A stretch of 64,000 bases of DNA from Eutrophocola sp965661105 (lineage in GTDB: Bacteria; Pseudomonadota; Gammaproteobacteria; Pseudomonadales; Pseudohongiellaceae), in assembly GCA_965661105.1 (NCBI GenBank), contig CBFICR010000009.1, positions 1 through 64,000 of the forward strand, written 5' to 3'. Each line of letters begins with the position of its first letter. The first letter of the stretch is position 1. Positions 8,652-18,187 of the stretch are shown here, in pieces. The translations under genes and the position numbers were made by a program. The notes beneath the pieces are model-generated. The model worked only from the letters and a program-made list of their open reading frames with translations. It was not told the DNA's origin and searched no databases.

Positions 8652-10403
8652 TTACTTACAAATAGCCACCACACAAATTGAATCCAGCGTTCTGCCCTCA
8701 GGCGGGACTTCCAGGCCTCGTTCTGTCATCAGCCTGCGAAGCAGGGCTGATGTTTCGGGGTGTGATTCTGCTGATTGTACCCCTACGCGGACCAGGCCTT
8801 CGGCATAGTCTATTGCCTGCCAGGTGGTTCCCGCCAACTGGTAAACAGAATCGCGACTACCAATATCCCTTAATGACAGGTCAGCGCCGGCATCAACCAG
8901 CATCTGGACTGCATAATTACGGCCTTTGTGGGCTGCACCCATCAACGCGCTGCGGCCATCCTCCCGATCCTGCGCATTCACATCATTACCCAAATCAATC
9001 AACATTTCGATGGTTTCCCGGTTTGCTTGCTCGGACCACTCGAAGGTTACCCCTTCTACCCAGGCAATGCCGGCCGCCACCATTAGCGGCGTCACACCGA
9101 CGCTGGTATTGATATTGGGGTCAGCCCCGTAGGCCAGTAGCAGTTTCATCAATTCCACATCACTGGACTGTGCTGCGCGCAGAAAAGGCGTCGCGCCTTC
9201 TTCACGTAACCACTGATGGGTAAAAATGGTTCGGGTTTCTGTACTGGATGCCATCCGCAAATTCGGATTGGCGCCATTTTCCAGCAGCAAGGTGATGAAA
9301 TCCAGATGAGGCATATCAGGCTTACGGGTAGGATAGTCACCCCCTTCGATATTCCGGTTATCGGTGGCAATATAGAGTGGATTCCAGCCGCCCTCATTGG
9401 CAATATTCGGGTTCGCACCATGCTCCAGCAGAAATTTTCCAATCTGGTAATAGCGGTTTTGCGTCGCTGTTAACAAAGGTGTCCAGCCAAATTCACTGAC
9501 CTGATTTACATCAGCACCCGCATCCACCAGCACCTTGACGGTATTCAGATCACCTTCACGTACAGCAAAATGCAATGCTGTGAGTCCGCCCCACTGTTTG
9601 GCTGGCGCGGCACTTATGGTCTCGCCAAAATCGCCGACCTGAACATCTTCTTTCTGAAATTCCTGAACCAGTTCCTGCGGTAATCTGGCAAGCAGTTCCT
9701 CGCGGGTAATGTTCAACTCCAGGTCCTGATTTTCAAGCTCACCCTGGGCTCCAAAGTCGCCTCCCTGCCCAACACCCTGATAAAAACCGCGAATACGGTT
9801 ACGTGCCGTCGGCGCGAGATAGGGATTTCTCCCTGGCGGAGCATCGGCTGAATTCATGGCTATATTGGCACCATTGTCCAGCAGCAGTTTTACTGCAGGT
9901 GCATTTCTGTTGGCCGCCGCCCACATAAGCGCTGATGTACCGCGCAAATTTTCAGTCGCATTGATATCGGCACCCCGATCAAGAATCAGCTGCATGGTTT
10001 CCAGATTACCCGTACGAGCAGCCATCATCAGCGGCGACTCACCATTTGCCAATGTATGGTTAACACCAGCACCGGCATCAAGCAGCATTTCCACCACCTG
10101 GACATTGCCACTCATGGCCGCGAGAACAAGAGGAGTCATGCCTTCCCGATTCGGGGCCTCAGGATCAGCACCTGCATTTAACAAACTGCGCACGATAGCG
10201 TTATTTTCGTAATAAATTGCCCATTGCAGGGCATTGGTGCCATCACGCTCAATGGCGTTTACATCAACATGCTGGCGAATCAAACGCTCAACGCTGTCCA
10301 GGTTGCCGTCCATCACTGCCTGGGTTAATTCACTTTGTGCCAGCACAGATGAACTCAAAAAGAAGGACAGCAGTAACGAAAAAACTAATTTATCGGTTTT
10401 CAT
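8652..10403 (-). CDS. Exported ankyrin-repeat protein
   Basis: A 583-residue protein with a Sec signal peptide of about 22 residues (LLLSFFLSSSVLAQ) and roughly ten ankyrin repeats recognisable by GATPLxxAA and VxxLLxxGADxN patterns. Repeats run from about residue 30 to 180, are interrupted by a linker of about 90 residues lacking repeats, and resume from about 270 to 540. Ankyrin domains bind proteins, here in the periplasm or outside. It starts 12 bases after the DUF1552 gene, so they form one operon. A terminator follows. Partner unknown. Confidence 0.88.
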   Translation of the reverse strand: MKTDKLVFSLLLSFFLSSSVLAQSELTQAVMDGNLDSVERLIRQHVDVNAIERDGTNALQWAIYYENNAIVRSLLNAGADPEAPNREGMTPLVLAAMSGNVQVVEMLLDAGAGVNHTLANGESPLMMAARTGNLETMQLILDRGADINATENLRGTSALMWAAANRNAPAVKLLLDNGANIAMNSADAPPGRNPYLAPTARNRIRGFYQGVGQGGDFGAQGELENQDLELNITREELLARLPQELVQEFQKEDVQVGDFGETISAAPAKQWGGLTALHFAVREGDLNTVKVLVDAGADVNQVSEFGWTPLLTATQNRYYQIGKFLLEHGANPNIANEGGWNPLYIATDNRNIEGGDYPTRKPDMPHLDFITLLLENGANPNLRMASSTETRTIFTHQWLREEGATPFLRAAQSSDVELMKLLLAYGADPNINTSVGVTPLMVAAGIAWVEGVTFEWSEQANRETIEMLIDLGNDVNAQDREDGRSALMGAAHKGRNYAVQMLVDAGADLSLRDIGSRDSVYQLAGTTWQAIDYAEGLVRVGVQSAESHPETSALLRRLMTERGLEVPPEGRTLDSICVVAICK

Positions 10404-10415
10404 GATTTTTCCAAT

Positions 10416-11759
10416 TTATACCAGGCCGGGAAGTCGTCCGGTTGAATCACCAAAACTGTCATATTCAAGGCCAAACATATCGAGCACGCTCAGCAACATA
10501 TTACTGGTGGGAATAGTTTTACTTTCAAAGGCCAGATGTTTGTCACCTTTCAGCTTGCCGGCGGCACCACCAACAAGAACCATTGGCACGTCGTAATGCA
10601 AATGCTGGTTGGAGTTCCCCATGTTTGAACCATAGAGGGTGACAGAATTGTCGAGCAGGGTACCTTCGCCTTCCTCGATGGAATTCAGCTTGTCGGCAAA
10701 ATAGGCCAGCATGCTGGCATGGTAACGATTAAGTATGGCGTACTGGGCGACACGGCCGGGATCTTCAGCATGATGGGAACCCCCATGAAAGCTGACATCA
10801 GTCCCTGAATCAGGATACACCCGGCCGGTCAGGTCACGTGCCATCAACAAGGTGCCGACCCGCGTTATATCTGCCTGGTAAGCCAGTGCCAGTAAATCAA
10901 ACTGCAGCTTCACATGTTCATCAAATGACTCAGGTACACCATAGGGTACTGCCATGGAGGGGACTGCATCAGATTTCTGCATGGCGATTTGCAGACGTCG
11001 TTCAATTTCACGCACATCAGTAAAGTACTGGTCCAGGCGCATACGGTCAGGTGCCGCTACCTGGGTTTTCAATTTGGCCAGGTCTTCAGTAACTGAATCA
11101 AGAATGCTGCGTTGTTGTGAGCGGCGTAGAGCGCGCTCTTCTGCACTACCACCGGAGCCAAACATTCTTTCAAAAACCACCTGGGGATTAATTTCCATCG
11201 GCAGCGGACGAGTTGGCGACGACCAGGAGATAGTATTGGTATAAACACAGCTGTAACCTTCGCCACAGTTGGTGGAATTAGAGCCCGGGTCTTCAACGGC
11301 AAGCTGCAATGACGGCAGCAAATTGGTCTGGCCAATTTGCTGGGCCAGAATCTGGTCAATAGTAGTACCTACCTGTACGTCAGCGCCGGAAGTTTTTTTC
11401 GGTTTAACACCTGCCAGAAAAGCAGAGGCGACGAAGTGATCTGCCCCTGTTACACCAGGAGGGTTCTCGGCGGATTTTGACCACATACCGGAAGTCAGCA
11501 CAACCTGTTTGCGCAGGTGTTCCAAGGGCTTCCAGATATAAGGATAGTCAAAACCTGCCACCGTACTTTGCGGCTCCCAATACCCCGGTGCAGCACCATG
11601 GGGAATGAAAATGCCGGTAAATCGTTGTGGCTGCAGGGATTGGGCCATTGCCATTGACGCAAATGCCGGCAACATGGACTCCAGCATTGGTAGCGCAAGG
11701 GTTGCACCAACGCCTTTCAGAAACGTTCTTCTGGGCAATGATTTTTTGGAAATAAACAT
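10416..11759 (-). CDS. DUF1552 family protein with twin-arginine signal
   Basis: A 447-residue protein matching the DUF1552 family. The N terminus has a twin-arginine signal (LPRRTFLKG followed by a hydrophobic stretch and ASMAMAQ), so it is probably exported folded through Tat. Motifs typical of the family are visible, for example FIPHGAAPGYW near residue 50 and SFHGGSHH near 325. DUF1552 proteins usually sit beside DUF1592/DUF1588 haem-containing proteins (established from many genomes), but no such gene is adjacent here. A very strong ribosome site, GGAGG, lies seven bases before the ATG. The function of the family is unknown. Confidence 0.88.
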   Translation of the reverse strand: MFISKKSLPRRTFLKGVGATLALPMLESMLPAFASMAMAQSLQPQRFTGIFIPHGAAPGYWEPQSTVAGFDYPYIWKPLEHLRKQVVLTSGMWSKSAENPPGVTGADHFVASAFLAGVKPKKTSGADVQVGTTIDQILAQQIGQTNLLPSLQLAVEDPGSNSTNCGEGYSCVYTNTISWSSPTRPLPMEINPQVVFERMFGSGGSAEERALRRSQQRSILDSVTEDLAKLKTQVAAPDRMRLDQYFTDVREIERRLQIAMQKSDAVPSMAVPYGVPESFDEHVKLQFDLLALAYQADITRVGTLLMARDLTGRVYPDSGTDVSFHGGSHHAEDPGRVAQYAILNRYHASMLAYFADKLNSIEEGEGTLLDNSVTLYGSNMGNSNQHLHYDVPMVLVGGAAGKLKGDKHLAFESKTIPTSNMLLSVLDMFGLEYDSFGDSTGRLPGLV

Positions 11760-12149
11760 ATCTAAACCTCCGGTAGCACTTTATAAACCAAATTTACTCA
11801 AATCCATTTGATCTCTAACAAATCCTGCGTTTTCATTTTGGTCTTTTAGTGATCACCAAACAGTTCTGACTGCATCAAGGGCTTGAGTAAAACGCTGCCA
11901 AGGCAATTATGTTTAGCTGACATCAGACTCCAATCAACTATTGGCGTGACTGACTTTTAAGGTGATAAATGTTGAAGAATTGATGCTGATGGGCATTGGT
12001 AATACTGGTTTTGACCTATTGCATACCAATTACCGAGGGAGCTTGTTTCAATTACACCTAAAACACACCTTCCTGAAGAAAGCATTTTTTGGGAATTTAG
12101 ACATCTTTTAGCTATTTTTTGCGCCTTATCGGAGCTTTTAGCGGATTTT
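11760..12149. other. Intergenic region, 390 bases
   Basis: This stretch between the short-chain dehydrogenase and the DUF1552 gene is AT-rich and holds the ribosome site and presumably the promoter of the DUF1552-ankyrin operon. I see no open frame of interest, no RNA gene and no clear terminator hairpin. Confidence 0.6.
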
Positions 12150-12833
12150 TTACCAGGGAATTAATGAGCCATCATAATTGTAAAAACCCCCACTCCCGGA
12201 AGCGTCCAGACTTTCAATAACGGCCTGCATACCAGTCACACTGGTGAAAGTATTGATATCAGCACCGGGACCACCCATATCCGTTTGCACCCAGCCCGGG
12301 TGAAGGGCAGCAAACAGCAAGCCCTCACTGGCCAAATCAATGGAAAGACTTTTAATTACCTGATTTAGAGCAGTTTTTGATGAGCGGTATAAATAGATGC
12401 CACCTCCGGAATTATCCTCAATGGAACCCATTTTCGAACTTAAATACACCAGCTTTCCCGGCGCCTGACGATCCATCAAAGGCAGCAGCGCGCGAGTTAG
12501 CAATAAAGGGGCAATGGTATTAACCCGAAATACTTTCAGCCACTCCTGTTCGTCTATCTGCTCCAGCGACTGTCTCTCGCCATAAATACCGGCATTATTG
12601 ATAAACAGGCTTATTGCCATGCCTGCCAGTAAATCAGGTAACTGCTCAATGGAGCGGATATCAGCTACATCGAGGGGGAGAACCTGAAGCTCGGCACAGT
12701 CCAGCGCCTGCAGGCTTTCTGCATTATCCGGGTCTCTACAGCAGGCCGAAACATGATAGCCCAAGGCAAGATATTGTTTAACGAATTCAAGGCCAATACC
12801 TCGGTTTGCGCCAGAAATTACCACTGTTTTCAT
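12150..12833 (-). CDS. Short-chain dehydrogenase/reductase (SDR family)
   Basis: A 227-residue classical SDR when started at 12833, where the ribosome site GGTGGAG lies eight bases before the ATG. The frame could open 24 bases earlier, but then the ribosome site would be inside the gene. The NAD(P)-binding motif GANRGIG is at residues 8-14, NNAG is present, and the catalytic YxxxK occurs as YRSSK with a serine in VYLSSK. The pattern resembles the SDR branch that includes C-factor/CsgA-like proteins. It catalyses an NAD(P)-dependent redox reaction on an unknown substrate. Confidence 0.87.
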   Translation of the reverse strand: MKTVVISGANRGIGLEFVKQYLALGYHVSACCRDPDNAESLQALDCAELQVLPLDVADIRSIEQLPDLLAGMAISLFINNAGIYGERQSLEQIDEQEWLKVFRVNTIAPLLLTRALLPLMDRQAPGKLVYLSSKMGSIEDNSGGGIYLYRSSKTALNQVIKSLSIDLASEGLLFAALHPGWVQTDMGGPGADINTFTSVTGMQAVIESLDASGSGGFYNYDGSLIPW

Positions 12834-13097
12834 TTTACTTACTCCACCTGAAATCAAGCACTAACAGTTAAGGCAGCGCTGGTTTTTCTTGTCTCCCGGT
12901 GTAACATTGAGAACGAATATCGGTCTAATCCATACGCTGTGACGAAAGTAAGGAATGGGTATACCATTGATATTCTGATTGTTCCTTTTTCTTCCTTGCT
13001 CTTCCTTGTTCTTCATATAGCAAGATATAGCATGTAGCAAGTGTTGCGCCAGGTATAAGCCGGGAACCGCTGTTTTGAAATGCAATATTACTGATTT

Positions 13098-14723
13098 ATG
13101 CTAAAAAAGCTTTATGCCACATTAATTAATTTACTGTATCAGCCACCAGCACAGGTTCTGGCTGAGCTTCGCTCTGTGCCATTCTCAATTCTGGCCTGGG
13201 TAATCATCTGTCTCTCTACAGTCACCCCTGTTCATTTATATGCCCAGAACCGGGAAGAATTAAAAACACTTTTTTTTGAAGGGGTTTATCAGGATAACCC
13301 CGATGAAATCCTGCTAAGTTCCGGCGCGAAAGATAATGCGGCAGATACTGCTGTCCCTGGCGCTTCTTCTGTCGCTTCTTCTGTCGCTTCTTCCGAGCCG
13401 TTTTCATCTAGCGAATTATTTGAAGACATCCAGGACTACGAAAACAGCATTAGTACACTGATTGAAAATGGGGGTGCTTTTGAGCCACGACTGGCACAGG
13501 AATACCTTTCCATTAGTGCGCTGTATCAGCAGACAGGTGATTTTGAAAATGCTGTCAGTGCGCTGGAAAACACCATGCATATAGAAAGGGTCAATCAGGG
13601 ACTATATACCCTCGCCCAGACTGATGCGGTCAGACAGCTAATCCAGGCCAACAAGGCGATTCGGAACTATTCCGAGGCAGATCAATATCACGAATACCTG
13701 TATTACCTGATGTCCCGAAATCTTGAACCTGGCAGTGACGCATTAACGCAGGCTGCTATGGAATGGGCAGAATGGAATATTGATGCCTATCGCAGGCTTA
13801 ATTTTTACCAGGAAGAAGAGCTTGCCAGCTCTGGCAGTGTTTCCAATATTGGTGCAACCCTGCTGCGCAGGGGAGAGCTCGTCGCCATAGAAGATGATCA
13901 ATTCAGCGAGATAATGTTTGTTCCCCGGGCAGCTTTTTTTGATAGTGCAGCAAGCGCCAGATTGCAGTCATTTACTGCCGAACAACTTATCGATCCCAGG
14001 TTAAAAAGAGCAGAAGATCTTTATGATACGATTTTGGAAAGCGATCCTTACAATAAAGATGTTCTGCAAAAAAAAGCCAATATTACCCACCTTTATAAAT
14101 TGCAGCTGGAAAAATTTATAGGAAACAATATGCCGGGAAGCAATATCAGGCCATCATCCAGCCGCCTGCTTCGATCTTCACGGCACTTTCGACGCAGTAA
14201 TTCAGACATTGATGACAGCCTGCTTGCCTATGCCGTTGAACTTGAAAACTCTGATGATCCGGAAAAAAAATCCAATCCGGAAACCCGGGCCAAAGCGTAT
14301 ATTGCACTGGGTGACTGGAACATCGCTTTCGAAAACTACCAGAAAGCTAATCAGCATTACAGTAAAGCTCGGGATATCCTGCTGGCAAATGACTATTCGG
14401 AAGAGCAGGTTACTGCATTTATTTCACCGGAACCGGCTGTTTTTATCCCGGAATTTGTCACCTATGCAGATACAAGAAGCTTTCAGAATATCCCGGAAAA
14501 TATGGATATTCCATATATAGGTTATATTGACGTGAGCTTCAACAAACAAAGAACTGGTAGCTTGCGTAATATAAAAATAGAAAACTATTCCGAAAATACC
14601 GGCAACCTGGTAAGAAACCGTCTGATGGATTTATTAAGTACAGTCAAAGTAAGACCAACAATCGTTGCAGGTGAAACGCAATCCCAATCTGATATACATA
14701 TGCGCTATTACTATACTTATTAA
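13098..14723 (+). CDS. Exported TPR protein with TonB-C-like C terminus (paralogue 1 of 3)
   Basis: A 541-residue protein with a hydrophobic export segment at about residues 30-49 ending in LYAQ. A Ser/Ala tract follows, encoded by a 12-base repeat at 13359-13394. TPR-like helices then start at about residue 130 (YLSISALYQQTGDFENAVSALE). The last 80 residues (IGYIDVSFNKQ onwards) resemble the C-terminal domain of TonB, and the protein ends MRYYYTY. Two similar genes follow, sharing the TPR core, an alanine-tryptophan motif (WAEWNID) and the same final residues. Function unknown; a periplasmic role in energy transduction or protein assembly is inferred from the domains. Confidence 0.82.
   Translation: MLKKLYATLINLLYQPPAQVLAELRSVPFSILAWVIICLSTVTPVHLYAQNREELKTLFFEGVYQDNPDEILLSSGAKDNAADTAVPGASSVASSVASSEPFSSSELFEDIQDYENSISTLIENGGAFEPRLAQEYLSISALYQQTGDFENAVSALENTMHIERVNQGLYTLAQTDAVRQLIQANKAIRNYSEADQYHEYLYYLMSRNLEPGSDALTQAAMEWAEWNIDAYRRLNFYQEEELASSGSVSNIGATLLRRGELVAIEDDQFSEIMFVPRAAFFDSAASARLQSFTAEQLIDPRLKRAEDLYDTILESDPYNKDVLQKKANITHLYKLQLEKFIGNNMPGSNIRPSSSRLLRSSRHFRRSNSDIDDSLLAYAVELENSDDPEKKSNPETRAKAYIALGDWNIAFENYQKANQHYSKARDILLANDYSEEQVTAFISPEPAVFIPEFVTYADTRSFQNIPENMDIPYIGYIDVSFNKQRTGSLRNIKIENYSENTGNLVRNRLMDLLSTVKVRPTIVAGETQSQSDIHMRYYYTY
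13359..13394 (+). repeat. Three 12-base tandem repeats inside a coding region
   Basis: Three nearly identical units (consensus GTCGCTTCTTCT) encode a repeated VASS stretch in the linker after the export signal of the first TPR paralogue. The length of the linker could vary by slippage without a frameshift. Confidence 0.8.
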
Positions 14724-14759
14724 TTGGCAGGATTATTGAAATACACCTAGTATTCAACA

Positions 14760-16355
14760 ATGCATTTAAATAGAACTATAAATAATACTCGCATCCCGGG
14801 GCTAATAAGTTTTAGCACAGCCTTTGCCCGCCCCTTTTTTTCTAATTTCCATTCCATCCTTTTGTTTACACTCTCCGGGGTTTGCACCTGTCATTTGGCT
14901 ATCGCCCAGGAAAGTGACAATCTGGATTTTCTGATTTTCGAACCAGTATTAATCGAGACTCTGGAATCTGATAGTCAAACTGAAACTGATGCTGAAACTG
15001 TCAGCGAGATCAGCGTTAGAGAATTAACTTCTTTGCCCAAAGGTAATAACGCACTTAGTGCTTCAGAGTATTTGCTGAACCGTCTTGCCAAAGAAAATGA
15101 GAATCAAATCACCGTAGATGAAAGTTCTATTATTGCTTATGAAGAATCCATCAAGGCATTGGAACTGGAAGGGGGGGCTTACGAGCCTGCACTGAGTCAG
15201 GAACTGATAGCTATCAGCAAACTCTACCAAAACCAGAATGAGCATCAAAAAGCACTGGAGTACCTGGATAAGGCACTCCATGTGAACAGGGTTAATCTTG
15301 GTCTTTATAATCTGGACCAGGAGCAAATAGTTGAAGAAAAAATTCGCAGCCTCGTTGCTATTGGAGATTTACATGAAGCAGACCAGCAGCAGGAATATCT
15401 TTTCAGTCTGAAAAGGCGCAACTTTGGTGATACCAGTGTGAATATTCTGCCCGCACTGATTGATTATGCCGAATGGAATATTTTTGCTTTTGACTCAAGA
15501 CTGGTTATGAACCCAGGACTTTCCTATGCAGCAGAATCCAGCACCTTCAGCGAATATAGGGTCAGCAATTCAATAGGCGAAGAAGATTTCAGGTTGGCAA
15601 GACTGGCAAATGCCCAGGTTATGTATAGAACTATTATTCAGATTTTACTGAAAAATTATGGTTTCAATGATCCAAGAATAGTGGAGATGGAAAAAAAACT
15701 GGCTTTAACAAACTATTTCTTCGCCACCAATCTGGGAGTCACGATGAATACTTTTGGTAGCAATAGTAATTCAGCCTCGCTAAATTCAGCTCCCGGCTTT
15801 TACGAAACATCTTCAAGAGTATCATCCAATTCAATGGGTTATCGTCATGGCAGACAGTCTCTGGAAAGGCGTCTTGAATATTTGTACAACATGGACAATG
15901 TGTCTCCAGAAGAAATTGCCAGGGCAAAAATTGAACTTGGCGACTGGCAGCTAACTTTCAAAAAGCGCACGGTTGCGTTGGATATCTATCAGGATGCTTA
16001 TGATGAATTCAAGAATCAGGGTTTTGATCAGCAGCAAATTGATGCTTTATTCAACCCGGCTTTGCCCCAGGCTATTCCGGAATTTATTTCCTACCGGTAT
16101 AGCAGAGCGTCCCATAACATCCCTGACGATCAACCACTGGATTACCAGGGTTGGGTAGATGTTCAAATGACAATTAATCGTTTTGGCAAACCGCAAGACG
16201 TTACTGTTCTCGCTCTAAGCCCCGATACGCCTGAATTACTTGAAGACCGCCTGCTACGATTCCTCAAGAGCTACACTACTTTTCGCCCCAGGTTTTCTAA
16301 TGATGAGTTACGAACACAAGACACGCTCAAGACACGCTATTATTACACCTATTGA
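14760..16355 (+). CDS. Exported TPR protein with TonB-C-like C terminus (paralogue 2 of 3)
   Basis: A 531-residue paralogue of the preceding protein, 36 bases downstream of it. An N-terminal hydrophobic segment (about residues 30-50, ending in LAIAQ) indicates export. TPR-like repeats follow from about residue 140 (LIAISKLYQNQNEHQKALEY), then DYAEWNIFAF, a region with asparagine and serine, a second TPR-like pair (KIELGDWQLTFKK), and a TonB-C-like end (YQGWVDVQMTINRFG) closing with TRYYYTY. Function unknown. The order of domains is the same in all three members. Confidence 0.82.
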   Translation: MHLNRTINNTRIPGLISFSTAFARPFFSNFHSILLFTLSGVCTCHLAIAQESDNLDFLIFEPVLIETLESDSQTETDAETVSEISVRELTSLPKGNNALSASEYLLNRLAKENENQITVDESSIIAYEESIKALELEGGAYEPALSQELIAISKLYQNQNEHQKALEYLDKALHVNRVNLGLYNLDQEQIVEEKIRSLVAIGDLHEADQQQEYLFSLKRRNFGDTSVNILPALIDYAEWNIFAFDSRLVMNPGLSYAAESSTFSEYRVSNSIGEEDFRLARLANAQVMYRTIIQILLKNYGFNDPRIVEMEKKLALTNYFFATNLGVTMNTFGSNSNSASLNSAPGFYETSSRVSSNSMGYRHGRQSLERRLEYLYNMDNVSPEEIARAKIELGDWQLTFKKRTVALDIYQDAYDEFKNQGFDQQQIDALFNPALPQAIPEFISYRYSRASHNIPDDQPLDYQGWVDVQMTINRFGKPQDVTVLALSPDTPELLEDRLLRFLKSYTTFRPRFSNDELRTQDTLKTRYYYTY

Positions 16356-16708
16356 TTGTATCCCCTCTTTTCCAACTTACTTTTATTACAAATTCTTAAG
16401 CTCCTTACATTCCCAAATCGCAAACTTTTTCTAACTCATTCTGATTTCAGCAAATACTTCTTTTTTATATTAGCCGTACGAATCTATTCGTTCTGTAGCA
16501 CCGTTTTACCCTTAATTCCTCCATCACTTATTTTCCTGCACTGCTTCACATATTTTGCAAGCCGATGAAAACAAATATTCCCCTTTCCCGACTATTCTTA
16601 ATATAATGCTCATCATATCTTTACATAATCTTAACAATTGGTATTTTAATAATCATCTCTGTAATCACACTACTACAACAAAGCCAGAGTCTCCTGAGGT
16701 AAAACGGG
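16356..16708. other. Intergenic region, 353 bases, AT-rich
   Basis: Between the second and third paralogue lies a strongly AT-rich stretch with a pyrimidine excess on the plus strand. Short open frames occur but lack ribosome sites and have unlikely composition. It probably holds the promoter of the third paralogue; no hairpin terminator was recognised. Confidence 0.55.
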
Positions 16709-18085
16709 ATGAAAAAATCAGTTCAGAAGTTACATTTTTTTCTAGGCGCATGTTTCATACTGTCTCTGTCATCACTTACCAGTGTTATTGCAAAACCTGA
16801 TACCCCGGTAATCGCTTTTCACCCTGTGCCCCTTTCCAGTGCTGTGAATACCGAAAATCACATGTGGCCTGATTTGGCTTTCTCAGCAAAAAAGGATGCA
16901 TACTCGTATACCAACGACACCGCCCTGGAATCCCTGAATACATCTATTGAACAGTACCGTGAAAACATCAGGGAAATTGAATATCGAGAAGGCCCTTTTA
17001 ATGCCATGCTAAGTCAGCAGTTTGAATCAGTTGGTGACTTACTTCATAAAACCTCGGATTTTGACGGTGCCATCGATGCCTATGAAAAGAGTTTGCATAT
17101 TATTCGAGTCAATGAGGGGCTGTATGATGAAAAACAATTTTCTGTTCTGGACAAACTGATTCAAAGCTATCTAACTGTAAAGAATATAGATAAGGCCCAT
17201 GAACTACAGCAATCAATTTTACATTTGAAAAAGCGGGCATATTCATCCGATGATTCAAAATATATTGAATCAATTCTTAATTGGGCAGACTGGAATATCA
17301 GTCTCTTAATGCGCGCAGACACAACATCCTATGCAACAAATCAATCTAATCAAATTAATCAATTATCCTTAAACCAGAACCTGGTTATAGCCCAGGAAAG
17401 TTATATAGAAGCTATCGAACTTATTCGAAGCTCTGAAGATTATTCTGCTAAGGATCAGCTTATACATGCAGAAAAAAAATTAGCGGCAATAAATTACCTT
17501 GCCAACAATCAGTTAAGCTTTACTTCACAAAGTGAACTATCCTCCTTTTCTCAGGAAAATATACAACAGGATAACAGACAAGAAATGGCTTATTTCTTCA
17601 ACGGAAGTAGCGCACTAAAGCGTGCAATTGCCTATTCACTGGAAAGTCCTGCGCCGGATTATCTGTTTATCGCTGAACAAATCATGGCTTTGGGAGACTG
17701 GTATTTGCTATTTGACAGACGAGCTGCAGCATTGGCGGTATATGAAGATGCTTTTGAAGTACTCGACGCGGTTCAGGCAGGAGAAGACGACATCAAACAA
17801 GTAATGACTCCAGGAATGCCTGTCATGGCGCCCGGTATGCTAGGTAGCAACCTGACTGGATCCCAAAATCAGTACGCCGGTTATATTGATGTTGAATTTT
17901 CAGTAAGCAAATTTGGTATTGCCAGCCGTCCAGCAGTAATTGGCGCATCAAATATGGATGATTCTCCAATATCAAAAACACTTATTAATAAAATTAGACG
18001 AGAAAAGTTTAGACCTTCATTTATTGATGGCTCTGCATCCAGTACCGAAAACGTTAAATTACGATATTACTATTCTTACAATTAA
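16709..18085 (+). CDS. Exported TPR protein with TonB-C-like C terminus (paralogue 3 of 3)
   Basis: A 458-residue paralogue, the shortest of the three. The signal peptide (LGACFILSLSSLTSVIAK) is well defined, with cleavage near residue 28. TPR-like helices follow (VGDLLHKTSDFDGAIDAYEK), then WADWNISLL, a second TPR-like pair (MALGDWYLLFDRRAAALAVY) and the TonB-C-like end (YAGYIDVEFSVSKFG) closing with LRYYYSYN. The cysteine in the signal is not in a convincing lipobox. It is separated from the other two by an AT-rich gap but followed by a strong terminator that closes the cluster. Confidence 0.82.
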   Translation: MKKSVQKLHFFLGACFILSLSSLTSVIAKPDTPVIAFHPVPLSSAVNTENHMWPDLAFSAKKDAYSYTNDTALESLNTSIEQYRENIREIEYREGPFNAMLSQQFESVGDLLHKTSDFDGAIDAYEKSLHIIRVNEGLYDEKQFSVLDKLIQSYLTVKNIDKAHELQQSILHLKKRAYSSDDSKYIESILNWADWNISLLMRADTTSYATNQSNQINQLSLNQNLVIAQESYIEAIELIRSSEDYSAKDQLIHAEKKLAAINYLANNQLSFTSQSELSSFSQENIQQDNRQEMAYFFNGSSALKRAIAYSLESPAPDYLFIAEQIMALGDWYLLFDRRAAALAVYEDAFEVLDAVQAGEDDIKQVMTPGMPVMAPGMLGSNLTGSQNQYAGYIDVEFSVSKFGIASRPAVIGASNMDDSPISKTLINKIRREKFRPSFIDGSASSTENVKLRYYYSYN

Positions 18086-18122
18086 CGATCATTTTTTAAT
18101 TGTTAACTTCCAAAAAAACACA

Positions 18123-18151
18123 AAAAAAGGCCGGATAAATATCCGGCCTTT
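18123..18151. terminator. Bidirectional Rho-independent terminator
   Basis: A perfect inverted repeat AAAAAGGCCGGAT / ATCCGGCCTTTTT with a short AAT-type loop, followed by a T-rich tract. It lies between the convergent third TPR paralogue and the molybdenum hydroxylase gene and can serve both. Confidence 0.9.
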
Positions 18152-18187
18152 TTCTTTTTTGGATAATTTGAACTACGTTATTACTAC

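Noticed and set aside
12861..13085. Open frame of 74 residues on the minus strand between the SDR gene and the first TPR gene
   Set aside because: No ribosome site, no family resemblance and unlikely amino acid composition; the region is better explained as a divergent promoter.
16356..16800. Two short plus-strand frames (70 and 81 residues) in the AT-rich gap
   Set aside because: They lack ribosome sites, and the second overlaps the start of the third TPR paralogue in another frame.
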